From Sphingobacterium haloxyli (GTDB taxonomy: Bacteria; Bacteroidota; Bacteroidia; Sphingobacteriales; Sphingobacteriaceae): a stretch of DNA of 64,000 nucleotides. This document shows, one piece after another, positions 44,247 through 54,108 of the stretch; position 1 is the first letter of the stretch, and each line of letters starts with the position of its first letter. The stretch is from assembly GCF_002980525.1 (NCBI RefSeq), contig NZ_PVBQ01000009.1:62001-126000 (forward strand), written 5' to 3'. The notes under the pieces are model-generated. The model ran no database searches, was not told where the DNA came from, and was given only the letters and a program-made list of their open reading frames with translations. A program made the translations under genes and the position numbers.

Positions 44247-44248
44247 GT

Positions 44249-45595
44249 ATGGCACGTAAGTTATTATTGGCACATATTGATGTTCCGGGAATCCATACTT
44301 TTGACGTTTATCGTCAAAATGGTGGCTATCGTGCAGTAGAAAAAGCACTCCGGACGATGTCGCCAGACGAGGTCGTGGAGGAGGTGAAGAAATCGGGACT
44401 TCGCGGACGTGGTGGCGCAGGGTTCCCCACCGGAATGAAGTGGGGTTTTCTGGCGAAGCCAGAAGGCGTTCCTCGTTATTTAGTCTGCAATGGAGATGAA
44501 TCGGAGCCGGGAACCTTTAAGGATCGCTTTCTAATGACTCATATCCCGCACGCACTGATTGAGGGCATGATTGTTTCGAGCTATGCATTGGGCGCGAATA
44601 CATCGTATATTTATATCCGAGGGGAAATGATGCCGCAGATTCGGATAGTGGAAAAAGCGATTGCGGAAGCGAAAGCGGCGGGTTTTCTGGGCAAAAATAT
44701 TTTAGGAACGGGCTATGATTTAGAAATACATGTTCAACCCGGAGGGGGGGCTTATATTTGTGGAGAAGAGACGGCGTTGTTGGAATCGCTTGAAGGTGAA
44801 CGGGGCAACCCGCGCATCAAACCTCCTTTCCCTGCGGTGGCAGGGCTATATGGTTGCCCAACGGTGGTGAACAATGTGGAGTCAATTGCGGCAACCGTGC
44901 CCATTGTGAATGACGGTGGAGAAGAATATGCAAAAATCGGTATCGAGCGCAGCACGGGCACGAAGTTAATATCGGCCTCGGGCAACTTGGTTCGTCCGGG
45001 AGTATATGAAATTGAAATGGGCTTGCCCATGGAGGAATTTATTTACTCTGATGAATATTGTGGAGGTATCCCAAACGGAAAGCGTCTAAAAGCGGTGGTT
45101 GCGGGCGGTTCATCGGTGCCGATTTTACCGACTCACCTTGCGCTGAAGACAGCCAACGGGGAACCTCGTCTGATGACGTATGAGTCGTTGGCGGATGGAG
45201 GCTTTGTAACGGGTACGGCGATGGGTTCTGGCGGGTTTATCGCGTTTGACGAAGATCAATGTATCGTGCGCAATACACTAAACTTTACGCGTTTTTATCA
45301 TCACGAAAGTTGTGGGCAATGTTCTCCATGTAGAGAAGGAACTGGATGGATGGAAAAGGTATTGCACAAGATCGAATATGGATATGGAGATATTTCTGAC
45401 ATTGATCTTTTGTGGGACATCCAGCAAAAAATCGATGGACATACCATTTGTCCGTTAGGCGATGCATCGGCCTGGCCGGTAGCGAGTGCCATACGGCATT
45501 TCCGGGACGAATTTGAATGGCATATCTTACATCCGGAGGAGGCGCAGACAAGGAATTATGGATTGGTGACTGAGGGAGTGATGAGTAGTGAGTGA
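44249..45595 (+). CDS. nuoF: NADH-quinone oxidoreductase subunit F
   Basis: A 448-residue NADH-binding, FMN-containing subunit. GLRGRGGAGFPTGMKW (NADH/FMN), GGGAYICGEETALLES, and ESCGQCSPCREGTGWM with a further Cys in HTICPLGDA (cluster N3) are all present. It takes hydride from NADH and passes electrons to NuoG and NuoE. Confidence 0.97.
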   Translation: MARKLLLAHIDVPGIHTFDVYRQNGGYRAVEKALRTMSPDEVVEEVKKSGLRGRGGAGFPTGMKWGFLAKPEGVPRYLVCNGDESEPGTFKDRFLMTHIPHALIEGMIVSSYALGANTSYIYIRGEMMPQIRIVEKAIAEAKAAGFLGKNILGTGYDLEIHVQPGGGAYICGEETALLESLEGERGNPRIKPPFPAVAGLYGCPTVVNNVESIAATVPIVNDGGEEYAKIGIERSTGTKLISASGNLVRPGVYEIEMGLPMEEFIYSDEYCGGIPNGKRLKAVVAGGSSVPILPTHLALKTANGEPRLMTYESLADGGFVTGTAMGSGGFIAFDEDQCIVRNTLNFTRFYHHESCGQCSPCREGTGWMEKVLHKIEYGYGDISDIDLLWDIQQKIDGHTICPLGDASAWPVASAIRHFRDEFEWHILHPEEAQTRNYGLVTEGVMSSE

Positions 45596-45620
45596 CGGAT
45601 GGAGAGTTAAAAAATAAACG

Positions 45621-46631
45621 ATGGCAGACGAAAAATTTAAGGTAACGATAGATGGGATTCCGGTGGAAGTGGCACCAGGAACGACGATATTGAACGCGGC
45701 GCGTCAGGTCGGCGGGGATATTGTGCCTCCGGCGATGTGCTATTACTCGAAATTGGAGGGTAGTGGTGGAAAGTGTCGTACATGTTTGGTTAAGGTATCC
45801 AAAGGATCAGAAAAGGATCCTCGTCCGATGCCTAAATTAGTCGCTTCTTGCAGGACGACCGTGATGGACGGAATGGAAGTGCAGAATATTACTTCGCCGG
45901 ACGTATTGGAAGCACGCAAAGGTGTGGTGGAGATGTTATTGATTAATCATCCATTGGATTGCCCGGTTTGTGACCAAGCGGGAGAGTGTAAACTACAGGA
46001 TCTGAGTTATGAACACGGTGTGTCGCAAACACGGTATGAGTTTAAACGCCGCACGTTTGAGCCTATCGATATCGGCGATAATATAAAGTTACATATGAAT
46101 CGCTGTATTTTGTGCTATCGCTGTGTTTACGTGGCGGATCAATTGACTAGCAAACGGGAACATGGGATCATTAACCGTGGCGACCATGCGGAAATTTCTA
46201 CTTTTATCGAGAATGCATTGGACAATGATTTTATCGGAAATGTAATTGACGTATGCCCTGTGGGTGCATTGACGGATAGGACATTCCGTTTCAAAAGCCG
46301 CGTGTGGTTTACCAAGCCAGTAAATGCACACCGCAATTGCCCCACATGCTCTGGCAAAGTCACTCTGTGGTATAAGGGTGAAGAAGTTTTACGTGTCACG
46401 GCTCGTAAAGATGAATATAACGAGGTGGAAGCGTTTATCTGCGATACTTGCCGTTTTGAGACAAAGAAGACAGCCGACTGGGTATTGGAAGAACCTACCT
46501 CGATCAGCAAACAATCTGTCATCGATGCCAATCATTACGACGTGTTCAATCCACCGCCGGTGATCAAAAAGAACTTGCAGTTACAGGAAGCGAACGAGGA
46601 GCAGTTGGAAAGAACGGAACGTTTAAAATAA
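45621..46631 (+). CDS. nuoG: NADH-quinone oxidoreductase subunit G, short form
   Basis: A 336-residue iron-sulfur subunit, far shorter than the 700-900 residues of most NuoG. The N-terminal [2Fe-2S] domain (MCYYSKLEGSGGKCRTCLVK with Cys in ASCRTT), the NHPLDCPVCDQAGEC motif with its His ligand, and the ferredoxin-like NRCILCYRC and DVCPVGAL segments are intact. The tail keeps CPTC and CDTC pairs of a small domain that normally opens the molybdopterin-like region, which is otherwise missing. Such short forms are usual in Bacteroidota. No frameshift is visible: nuoH begins 13 bases later. Confidence 0.94.
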   Translation: MADEKFKVTIDGIPVEVAPGTTILNAARQVGGDIVPPAMCYYSKLEGSGGKCRTCLVKVSKGSEKDPRPMPKLVASCRTTVMDGMEVQNITSPDVLEARKGVVEMLLINHPLDCPVCDQAGECKLQDLSYEHGVSQTRYEFKRRTFEPIDIGDNIKLHMNRCILCYRCVYVADQLTSKREHGIINRGDHAEISTFIENALDNDFIGNVIDVCPVGALTDRTFRFKSRVWFTKPVNAHRNCPTCSGKVTLWYKGEEVLRVTARKDEYNEVEAFICDTCRFETKKTADWVLEEPTSISKQSVIDANHYDVFNPPPVIKKNLQLQEANEEQLERTERLK

Positions 46632-46644
46632 GCAAAGGAAACAC

Positions 46645-47682
46645 ATGGAAGGAGCTTTTATTTTAGAAAAATTGATTTTGGTGGTGGTGGTCTTTACGAT
46701 TTCGTTGGTTATTGCGATGTACTCGACGTTGGCGGAGCGTAAAATAGCCGGGTTTATGCAGGATCGCTATGGGCCTAACCGAGCGGGATTTGGTGGGATT
46801 TTGCAGCCGCTCTGCGATGGAGGTAAGTTCTTTTTTAAAGAAGAAATTATTCCGGCAGGGGCGCACAAACCGTTGTTTATATTGGGCCCCACTTTGGCGA
46901 TTATCACCGCTTGTATCAGTTCGGCCGTTATTCCGTGGGGACAAACACTAACCATTGGCGGACGCGAAGTGACCTTGCAGGTGGCTGATATCAACGTGGG
47001 CATACTTTATATTTTTGGCGTTGTAGCCTTGGGTGTATATGGTATCATGTTAGGCGGATGGGCATCAAATAATAAGTTTTCGTTAATGGGGGCTATTCGT
47101 GCGGCATCGCAAAGTATCAGCTATGAGATTCCGATGGGGCTTTCGATTATTGCTTTATTAATGGTGACGGGAACGCTGTCAATGGGAGAGATTGTTGCCC
47201 AACAGTCGGGATTTGTGAACTGGAATATCTGGGTACAGCCATTGGGATTTTTGATTTTTATGGTATGTGCTTTTGCGGAATGTAACCGGGTACCGTTTGA
47301 TTTGCCGGAGTGCGAAACGGAACTGATTGGAGGATACCATACGGAGTATTCTTCGATGAAACTCGGTCTTTATATGTTTTCCGAATATATCAACATGTTT
47401 GTGTCTTCCGCGTTAATGGCAGCATTGTACTTTGGGGGATATAATTTCCCGTTCATGTACGAATTAGGCCTATCGCAGAACTGGATCACGATTATTGGTG
47501 TATTGGCTTTCTTCCTTAAAATCTTTGGTTTTATCTTTTTCTTCATGTGGGTGCGCTGGACGTTGCCCCGCTTTCGCTATGATCAATTGATGGGTCTGGG
47601 GTGGAAGATATTGATTCCGCTGGCGATAGCAAATATTGTGTTGACAGCAGTGGTAATCGTCGTGAAGGATACTTATTTTTGA
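46645..47682 (+). CDS. nuoH: NADH-quinone oxidoreductase subunit H
   Basis: A 345-residue membrane subunit at the joint of the two arms, near the quinone entry. AERKIAGFMQDRYGPNRAG at the first cytoplasmic loop and FAECNRVPFDLPECETELIG, with conserved acidic residues, are its signatures; about eight membrane helices are visible. Confidence 0.97.
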   Translation: MEGAFILEKLILVVVVFTISLVIAMYSTLAERKIAGFMQDRYGPNRAGFGGILQPLCDGGKFFFKEEIIPAGAHKPLFILGPTLAIITACISSAVIPWGQTLTIGGREVTLQVADINVGILYIFGVVALGVYGIMLGGWASNNKFSLMGAIRAASQSISYEIPMGLSIIALLMVTGTLSMGEIVAQQSGFVNWNIWVQPLGFLIFMVCAFAECNRVPFDLPECETELIGGYHTEYSSMKLGLYMFSEYINMFVSSALMAALYFGGYNFPFMYELGLSQNWITIIGVLAFFLKIFGFIFFFMWVRWTLPRFRYDQLMGLGWKILIPLAIANIVLTAVVIVVKDTYF

Positions 47683-47686
47683 GACT

Positions 47687-48211
47687 ATGCAATCTTTATC
47701 AAATAGAAAAAAAGTTATCGAACAGAAACCCATGAATTTTTGGGAGCGTATGTACCTGCCTGCTATTGCGAAGGGGCTGGGTATTACGATACGACATTTT
47801 TTCAAGAAAATTCCGACGGTTAAATATCCAGAGGTGCAGCGATCTTATTCGAAGAATTTCCGAGGGCTGCATTCATTGAAGCGGGATGAAGAAGGGCGTG
47901 AACGCTGTACTGCTTGCGGTCTTTGTGCGCTTTCTTGTCCGGCGGAAGCGATTACTATGATTGCCGCAGAGCGGACAAAGGAGGAGGAGCATTTGTACCG
48001 GGAGGAAAAATATGCTGCAGTATATGAAATTAATATGCTGCGTTGTATTTTTTGTGGTTTGTGTGAGGAAGCCTGCCCGAAAGAAGCGATTTATCTGGAC
48101 GGTCCCCATGTGACGGCGGAATATCTAAGAAAGGATTTTATCTACGGGAAAGACAAATTGGTCGAACCTGTATTTGACATTACGAAACTAAACCCGGAAA
48201 AAACGAACTAA
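47687..48211 (+). CDS. nuoI: NADH-quinone oxidoreductase subunit I
   Basis: A 174-residue subunit with two [4Fe-4S] clusters (N6a and N6b): CTACGLCALSCPAEAI and CIFCGLCEEACPKEAI. GLHSLKRDEEGRERC precedes the first. Starts five bases after nuoH. Confidence 0.97.
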   Translation: MQSLSNRKKVIEQKPMNFWERMYLPAIAKGLGITIRHFFKKIPTVKYPEVQRSYSKNFRGLHSLKRDEEGRERCTACGLCALSCPAEAITMIAAERTKEEEHLYREEKYAAVYEINMLRCIFCGLCEEACPKEAIYLDGPHVTAEYLRKDFIYGKDKLVEPVFDITKLNPEKTN

Positions 48212-48212
48212 C

Positions 48213-48719
48213 ATGTCCTTATTTTATTTTGTCGCTTTTGTCGCTATTTTTTTTGCGTTGATGACAATCTTTACTAAAAATCCTGTACACAGTGTGTTGT
48301 ACCTGGTGGTTACGTTTTTTACGCTGACCGTTCATTATATTTTATTGAACGCACAATTTCTAGCTGTAGTCAACTTTATCGTATATATGGGGGCCATTAT
48401 GGTGCTCTTTCTATTTGTCCTCATGCTGCTGAATCTCAATGGGGATACGGAACCCGTGCGATCCAATTTGGTGAAGATTATGGGTGTTATTGCAGGGATG
48501 TGTTTGTTTGCAACCCTTCTAGGTGCTTTTCGTGTAATTGAGCCATCAAATGAGGTCGTAACTGGCAATACGAATATTGGACTCGTAGAACACCTGGGAA
48601 ATGTGTTGTTTAATGAGTTTTTACTGCCTTTTGAGATTTCGGCGATCTTATTGTTGATAGCGATGATCGGAGCGGTATTATTGGCAAAAAAGGAAGTTAA
48701 AGAGATTAAAAAAGCATAA
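48213..48719 (+). CDS. nuoJ: NADH-quinone oxidoreductase subunit J
   Basis: A 168-residue membrane subunit. NPVHSVLYLVVTFF and VYMGAIMVLFLFVLMLLN are the conserved helices, the latter being the pi-bulge helix linked to coupling. Its stop codon shares one base with the nuoK start (TAATG). Confidence 0.96.
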   Translation: MSLFYFVAFVAIFFALMTIFTKNPVHSVLYLVVTFFTLTVHYILLNAQFLAVVNFIVYMGAIMVLFLFVLMLLNLNGDTEPVRSNLVKIMGVIAGMCLFATLLGAFRVIEPSNEVVTGNTNIGLVEHLGNVLFNEFLLPFEISAILLLIAMIGAVLLAKKEVKEIKKA

Positions 48720-49048
48720 TGGAGAATATAGTAACGCAAATTCAAGGTGTTCCACTCAACCATTACATCATTTTTTGTAGTATCATTTTCGCTATCGGTG
48801 TTATGGGGGTGCTTATCCGTCGGAACGTAATCATTATCATGATGTCCATTGAGTTGATGTTGAACGCAGTCAATTTATTGTTGGCCGCTTTTTCGGCCTA
48901 TAGGGGCGATCCGACAGGACAGGTGTTCGTTTTTTTTATCATGGCATTGGCAGCAGCGGAGGTGGCTGTTGGCCTTGCAATTATTATCATGGTATACAGA
49001 AACACCAAATCGGTGGATATTGAATCGTTAAGCAAGTTGCGTTGGTAA
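48719..49048 (+). CDS. nuoK: NADH-quinone oxidoreductase subunit K
   Basis: A 109-residue membrane subunit with three helices; NVIIIMMSIELMLNAVNLL carries the conserved membrane glutamate, and FIMALAAAEVAVGLAIIIMV the second. The ATG overlaps the nuoJ stop. Confidence 0.96.
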   Translation: MENIVTQIQGVPLNHYIIFCSIIFAIGVMGVLIRRNVIIIMMSIELMLNAVNLLLAAFSAYRGDPTGQVFVFFIMALAAAEVAVGLAIIIMVYRNTKSVDIESLSKLRW

Positions 49049-49079
49049 TTAAATAGGAGAATTTTTAGTAACAAATTGT

Positions 49080-50999
49080 ATGTCTGAATTAATCTGGCTG
49101 ATCCCATTGATACCTTTTATAGGTTTTGTAATAAACGGCTTAATGGGAAATCGTATGCCGAAAGCGGTTACGGCCATTGTGGGCTGTGGGGTGGTACTCG
49201 CTTCTTTTGTATTAAGCTTGTTGGTTTACTTTGAGATCGCAGCTGCGCGCGCGACTGGTGCCTCGGGAGAAATATACGTCCATCTCTTTGACTGGTTTAC
49301 GGTCGGTAAACTGCAGGTAGCGCTATCTTTCTTAGCTGATCCGCTGAGTGCTATTATGCTCCTGATTATTACGGGCGTTGGTTTTTTAATTCACCTGTAT
49401 TCGTGTAGCTACATGGCTAGTGATGCAGGATTTGGAAAATACTTTGCTTACCTTAATCTATTCATTTTCTTCATGACCATCCTTGTATTAGGGTCTAATT
49501 ACTTGGTGATGTTTATTGGATGGGAAGGCGTTGGGCTTTGTTCTTATTTGTTGATTGGATTTTGGTTCAAAAATGTTTCGTATGCTTCGGCAGCGAAGAA
49601 GGCTTTCGTGATGAATCGTATCGGTGATTTGGGCTTTCTCATTGCGCTATTTTTTATCTTAGAAACCTTCGGCAGCTTGGAATACGGAACTGTATTCGCC
49701 GCTGCAGCAGGCATGCCGATGGGTAATTCTATACTGCTTGTGATTACGCTATTATTGTTTCTTGCAGCGACAGGAAAATCAGCGCAGATTCCTTTGTTTA
49801 CGTGGCTACCTGATGCCATGGCGGGACCAACCCCAGTATCTGCCTTAATTCATGCGGCTACTATGGTGACAGCAGGTATCTATATGGTCGTGCGATCGAA
49901 CATCTTGTTTACGCTTTCGCCGATAACAATGGAGATCATGGCGGTTGTAGGGTTAGCAACGGCATTGTTGGCGGCGTTTATTGCGATTACACAAACTGAT
50001 ATTAAAAAGGTATTGGCATATTCTACGGTATCTCAGTTGGGATACATGTTTCTAGGCCTCGGGGTAGGTGCGTTCACCGGGGCTTTTTTTCATGTCCTGA
50101 CACATGCATTTTTTAAGGCTTTACTGTTTCTTGGAGCGGGGTCGGTGATTCACGCGATGCACAATGAACAGGATATGCGTAAGATGGGTGGTTTAAGAAC
50201 GGCGTTGCCCATCACGTTTATCACGATGTTAATCGGAACGATTGCTATTAGCGGTATTCCACCCTTTGCTGGTTTCTTTTCTAAGGATGAGATATTAGCA
50301 CATGCATTTCAGCATCAGCCCTTTTTGTGGGTAATCGGCTTTTTGACCGCCCTATGCACTGCGTTTTATATGTTCCGTCTTTTGTATTTAACATTTTTCG
50401 GGAAGTTCCGAGGGACGGAAACGCAGAAACAACATTTGCACGAATCGCCTTGGCAAATGACGGTGCCGTTGATTGTCTTGGCGGTGTTGTCCGTGATCGG
50501 TGGTTTTATCAACATTCCGGAAGCTTTGGGCGGACATCATAACTTAGCGGTTTTCTTGGCTCCGATTTTTGAAGCGGGCAGTGAACATGCGGAAGCGCTG
50601 TCGTTAAGTCATAGTACGGAATACCTGTTGATGGGTGTATCCGCCGGCGGTGCCTTGATCATGGCTTTTGTTGCCTACAACCGATATGTAAGAAAAGAAG
50701 CGGTTCCGGTAGCAGATACGCAATCATCTAAAGGATTGCATAAATTATCCTTTCGCAAGCTATATGTGGACGAATTTTATAATGCCCTCGTTGTACAGCC
50801 GTTAAACAGATTATCAGTTGGTCTTTATAAATATGTGGACCGCCTGGGCATTGATGGATTCGTGAATGGGGTGGGTAACTTTTTTATCGGAACTGGAAAA
50901 GGTATAAGGCAATTGCAAAGCGGGCACGTAGGGTTTTATATTATGATGATGGTGATTAGTGTGATTGCTATTCTGCTTTATGCTGTATTTAGTACATAA
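49080..50999 (+). CDS. nuoL: NADH-quinone oxidoreductase subunit L
   Basis: A 639-residue antiporter-like proton-pumping subunit at the far end of the membrane arm. FIGWEGVGLCSYLLIGFW and LIHAATMVTAGIYMVVR hold the key acidic and lysine-region motifs; the C terminus forms the long lateral helix. About 16 membrane segments. Confidence 0.97.
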   Translation: MSELIWLIPLIPFIGFVINGLMGNRMPKAVTAIVGCGVVLASFVLSLLVYFEIAAARATGASGEIYVHLFDWFTVGKLQVALSFLADPLSAIMLLIITGVGFLIHLYSCSYMASDAGFGKYFAYLNLFIFFMTILVLGSNYLVMFIGWEGVGLCSYLLIGFWFKNVSYASAAKKAFVMNRIGDLGFLIALFFILETFGSLEYGTVFAAAAGMPMGNSILLVITLLLFLAATGKSAQIPLFTWLPDAMAGPTPVSALIHAATMVTAGIYMVVRSNILFTLSPITMEIMAVVGLATALLAAFIAITQTDIKKVLAYSTVSQLGYMFLGLGVGAFTGAFFHVLTHAFFKALLFLGAGSVIHAMHNEQDMRKMGGLRTALPITFITMLIGTIAISGIPPFAGFFSKDEILAHAFQHQPFLWVIGFLTALCTAFYMFRLLYLTFFGKFRGTETQKQHLHESPWQMTVPLIVLAVLSVIGGFINIPEALGGHHNLAVFLAPIFEAGSEHAEALSLSHSTEYLLMGVSAGGALIMAFVAYNRYVRKEAVPVADTQSSKGLHKLSFRKLYVDEFYNALVVQPLNRLSVGLYKYVDRLGIDGFVNGVGNFFIGTGKGIRQLQSGHVGFYIMMMVISVIAILLYAVFST

Positions 51000-51015
51000 T
51001 TTTGACAATTAAACA

Positions 51016-52461
51016 ATGAGTAACCTATTTATATTACTATTAGTACCTATTATTTCAGCACTAGTATTATGTTTCGTAAAGGATGTGGTACGGGCAAAAT
51101 GGATAGCACTGATTGCCTCACTGCTTGAACTGGGGCTTTCCATCCCCTTTTTGTGTGGGTTTGTGCCGGATGCGAGTGTACAATTTGAACAGCGTTGGAT
51201 GTGGGTGGAATCCTTAGGAATTCAGTTTCATATTGGCTTAGATGGTATCAGCCTGCCCATGTTGTTGTTGACAAATGGGTTGATTCCGCTCATTGTGTTG
51301 TCTTCATTTCGTAAGGCGCATAAAGGTAATTTCTTTGCGTTAATCTCTTTTATGCAAGCGGGATTATTGCTTGTATTTTTAGCGTTGGATGCTTTTACGT
51401 TCTATGTTGGATGGGAGGCGGCTTTAATTCCTATTTATTTTATCTGTGCGTTGTGGGGAGATGGCGACCGGATTCGTATTAACCTCAAGTTTTTTATTTA
51501 TACGTTTTTTGGAAGCTTGTTGATGTTGGTGGCGCTTATCTTCTTATACAACCAGAGTGCTGCGCCAAGCTTTGAATGGAGCGCATTCGTAGCATTGGAC
51601 TTGCCCGAGTCTACCCAACGTTGGGTATTTTGGGCATTTTTCTTCGCGTTTGCTATAAAGATTCCGATCTTTCCATTCCATACTTGGCAACCAGATACTT
51701 ATACACATGCGCCTGCCGCCGGAACGATGCTGTTGGCAGGTATCATGCTCAAGATGGGCGTGTATGGATTGATCCGTTGGTTATTGCCTGTTGCTCCGCT
51801 CGGCGCGTTGGCTTATAGTCAGGTTATCATGGTTCTTTGCGTGATCGGTATCGTGTATGCTTCTATCATTGCTTTTAGGCAACAAGATGCTAAACGTTTG
51901 ATTGCGTACTCTTCTATTGCGCACGTTGGCCTTATTTCCGCCGGTGTATTTTCATGGAACTCGGAAGGGTTGCAAGGGGCAATCATCCAGATGGTGAATC
52001 ATGGTTTGAATGTGGTGGGGTTGTTTTTTATTATTGATATCTTACAGGAGCGGACAGGGACGCGTACGCTCGCGGAGTGGGGGGGAGTAGCGAGCAAAGC
52101 TCCTCGTTTAGCGGCCGTATTTCTCCTGATTTTGATGGGTGCAGTGGGACTGCCTTTAACCAACGGTTTTATCGGCGAATTTTTGCTGTTAAAAGGTGTG
52201 TTTGATTACGGCGTATGGTATGCTGTGTTTGGTGGACTAACTTTGATTTTGGGAGCTGTATATATGTTGCGTCTTTATCAGAAATCGATGTTGGGAGCTT
52301 TACCAGAACGGTATGTAAAGGTGGTAGATATTAAAGGGTATGAGTTATTAGTATTGGTAATTATTGCGTTTTTTACTCTATTTTTAGGGGTATGGCCGAA
52401 AGTGATTTTACAGCTTTCAGAAGCGTCGGTAACCAATTTATTGAATCAGATTAAATTTTAA
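51016..52461 (+). CDS. nuoM: NADH-quinone oxidoreductase subunit M
   Basis: A 481-residue antiporter-like proton-pumping subunit. FYVGWEAALIPIYFICALWG and FPFHTWQPDTYTHAPAAGT, with KRLIAYSSIAHVG, identify it. It lies between nuoL and nuoN. Confidence 0.97.
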   Translation: MSNLFILLLVPIISALVLCFVKDVVRAKWIALIASLLELGLSIPFLCGFVPDASVQFEQRWMWVESLGIQFHIGLDGISLPMLLLTNGLIPLIVLSSFRKAHKGNFFALISFMQAGLLLVFLALDAFTFYVGWEAALIPIYFICALWGDGDRIRINLKFFIYTFFGSLLMLVALIFLYNQSAAPSFEWSAFVALDLPESTQRWVFWAFFFAFAIKIPIFPFHTWQPDTYTHAPAAGTMLLAGIMLKMGVYGLIRWLLPVAPLGALAYSQVIMVLCVIGIVYASIIAFRQQDAKRLIAYSSIAHVGLISAGVFSWNSEGLQGAIIQMVNHGLNVVGLFFIIDILQERTGTRTLAEWGGVASKAPRLAAVFLLILMGAVGLPLTNGFIGEFLLLKGVFDYGVWYAVFGGLTLILGAVYMLRLYQKSMLGALPERYVKVVDIKGYELLVLVIIAFFTLFLGVWPKVILQLSEASVTNLLNQIKF

Positions 52462-52480
52462 TTAGCGATTGTAGAATATT

Positions 52481-53863
52481 ATGGGGGCAATTATTACATT
52501 GTGTATTTTGGGAATAGTGGTGTTGTATCTAGGCTTGTTCAAAGCGAAGAATGCACTCATTCCTGTAACCTTGCTGGGATTGGTCGCAACGCTAGGTTTT
52601 CTGGTGGCGGGATGGAACAGCGAAGCGCTGCCGCAGTTTCACGGGATGATGATTTTTGATCGTTTAGCTTTGTCTTTTTCTATCTTATGTGTGATAATTA
52701 CAGGTTTTGTCATTTTGCTTTCTAGAGAGTATTTTAGGAACATCAGCAAGTATCTTTCTGAATATTTTTGTTTGATTATATTTTCATTGACGGGGGCTTT
52801 GCTCGTCAATGCCTACCATAACTTTGCGATGCTCTTTATTGGAATTGAGGTGATGTCAGTCGCTTTATATATCCTTGTGGGGATTCGGAAAACGGATCTT
52901 GCCTCTAACGAGGCGGCACTCAAGTATTTTTTGATGGGTGCGTTTTCTACGGGATTTCTTCTTTTTGGTATTACCCTCTTATATGGCGCTTCGGGCACAT
53001 TTGACCTCACGGAACTACAAGCCTATGTACAGACATCCTCCGAGATTTCACCATTATTTTATGGCGGGGTGTTGCTATTGCTTTGTGGTTTATGCTTTAA
53101 GGTGGGAGCGGCTCCTTTCCACTTCTGGACGCCCGACGTATATGAGGGCGCACCAATATTGATCACTAGCTTTATGAGTACCGTTGTAAAGGTTGCTTCT
53201 TTTGTTGGATTCTTACGGCTTTTTAACACGGTGTTGATTCCATTGCACGACTTTTGGACGCCGGTGTTACTGGTGATTGTCATCATCACGCTTTTCGTCG
53301 GGAACATCACTGCCATGCTACAATCTAGCTTTAAGCGGATGATGGCCTATTCGAGTATTTCCCACGCAGGCTATATGCTGTTCGCTATCATCACTATCGG
53401 AGCGACTTCCGCATCCGGAATGTTGGTTTACGCAACCGCTTATTCGTTAGCTTCCGTGATTGCTTTTGGTGTGCTAATCCTGGTGAAACGTAGTATGGGC
53501 TCCGAGGACTTCGAGTCCTTCAATGGATTAGCGAAAAGGCAGCCGATGTTGGCCTTGGTATTGACGATAGCTATGCTTTCCCTCGCTGGTATTCCGCTGA
53601 CAGCAGGTTTTATGGGTAAGTTTATGATGTTTAATAATGTGATGGGGACGTATAACATCACCTTACTGATCCTCGCTGTTATTAACGCTGCAATTGGTGT
53701 GTATTACTATTTGCATGTGGTGGTCAACATGTATTTCCGTAAACCAGAGGAGGAAGTAACAGCGCAACATGTACCGACGAGCTACAAGGTGGTGTTGGTT
53801 GCTGCAGCTGTCTTGACGCTGATTATCGGGATTTATCCAGATAGTATTTTACGATTCCTATAA
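52481..53863 (+). CDS. nuoN: NADH-quinone oxidoreductase subunit N
   Basis: A 460-residue antiporter-like proton-pumping subunit and last gene of the operon. FIGIEVMSVALYILVGIRK, APFHFWTPDVYEGAP and KRMMAYSSISHAGYML are its conserved stretches. No strong terminator follows; the next promoter is 67 bases on. Confidence 0.97.
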   Translation: MGAIITLCILGIVVLYLGLFKAKNALIPVTLLGLVATLGFLVAGWNSEALPQFHGMMIFDRLALSFSILCVIITGFVILLSREYFRNISKYLSEYFCLIIFSLTGALLVNAYHNFAMLFIGIEVMSVALYILVGIRKTDLASNEAALKYFLMGAFSTGFLLFGITLLYGASGTFDLTELQAYVQTSSEISPLFYGGVLLLLCGLCFKVGAAPFHFWTPDVYEGAPILITSFMSTVVKVASFVGFLRLFNTVLIPLHDFWTPVLLVIVIITLFVGNITAMLQSSFKRMMAYSSISHAGYMLFAIITIGATSASGMLVYATAYSLASVIAFGVLILVKRSMGSEDFESFNGLAKRQPMLALVLTIAMLSLAGIPLTAGFMGKFMMFNNVMGTYNITLLILAVINAAIGVYYYLHVVVNMYFRKPEEEVTAQHVPTSYKVVLVAAAVLTLIIGIYPDSILRFL

Positions 53864-53930
53864 TTCTTAATCGCCACGCCAACGCTGGTGGTATAAGTAG
53901 TGTCTGGATACGACGGTTTGTATATTTATT

Positions 53931-53961
53931 TTTGTATAAAACAAAAAGTCTACTATCTTTG
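53931..53961 (+). promoter_or_regulatory. Strong consensus promoter of the 88-residue protein gene
   Basis: TTTG (53931-53934), exactly 19 bases, then TATCTTTG (53954-53961): a full match to the Bacteroidota pattern TTTG-N19-TAnnTTTG. Transcription should start near 53967, leaving a leader of about 140 bases before the ATG at 54109. Confidence 0.8.
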
Positions 53962-53965
53962 TAGT

Positions 53966-54075
53966 GTATTCAGAATTGCACTACTGTGCAATGCCAACCG
54001 AGTGTAGTCACCACGGTGGAACGATAATACGGGCATAGTCCAAAATAAACGTCGTCTTCCCGATTTTCTGAATAC
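53966..54075 (+). promoter_or_regulatory. Candidate structured RNA leader
   Basis: GTATTCAGAA (53966-53975) and TTCTGAATAC (54066-54075) are perfect complements and would close a 110-base domain whose 5' end coincides with the predicted transcription start. Inside are a 7-bp hairpin, ATTGCAC/GTGCAAT with loop TACT (53975-53992), and a possible helix ATGCC/GGCAT (53991-54036). GTAGTG/CACTAC (53961-53983) would compete with the hairpin. I do not recognise a known riboswitch class. Confidence 0.5.
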
Positions 54076-54108
54076 AATTTATGGTTAAACGCTTTAATTC
54101 TAAATTGT

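Noticed and set aside
53864..53890. Terminator after nuoN (CCAC/GTGG words)
   Set aside because: The stem is only about four base pairs and has no T-run.
53966..54075. 6S RNA or a known riboswitch
   Set aside because: The domain is too short for 6S RNA and lacks the core words of riboswitch classes I know, so only a structured leader is claimed.
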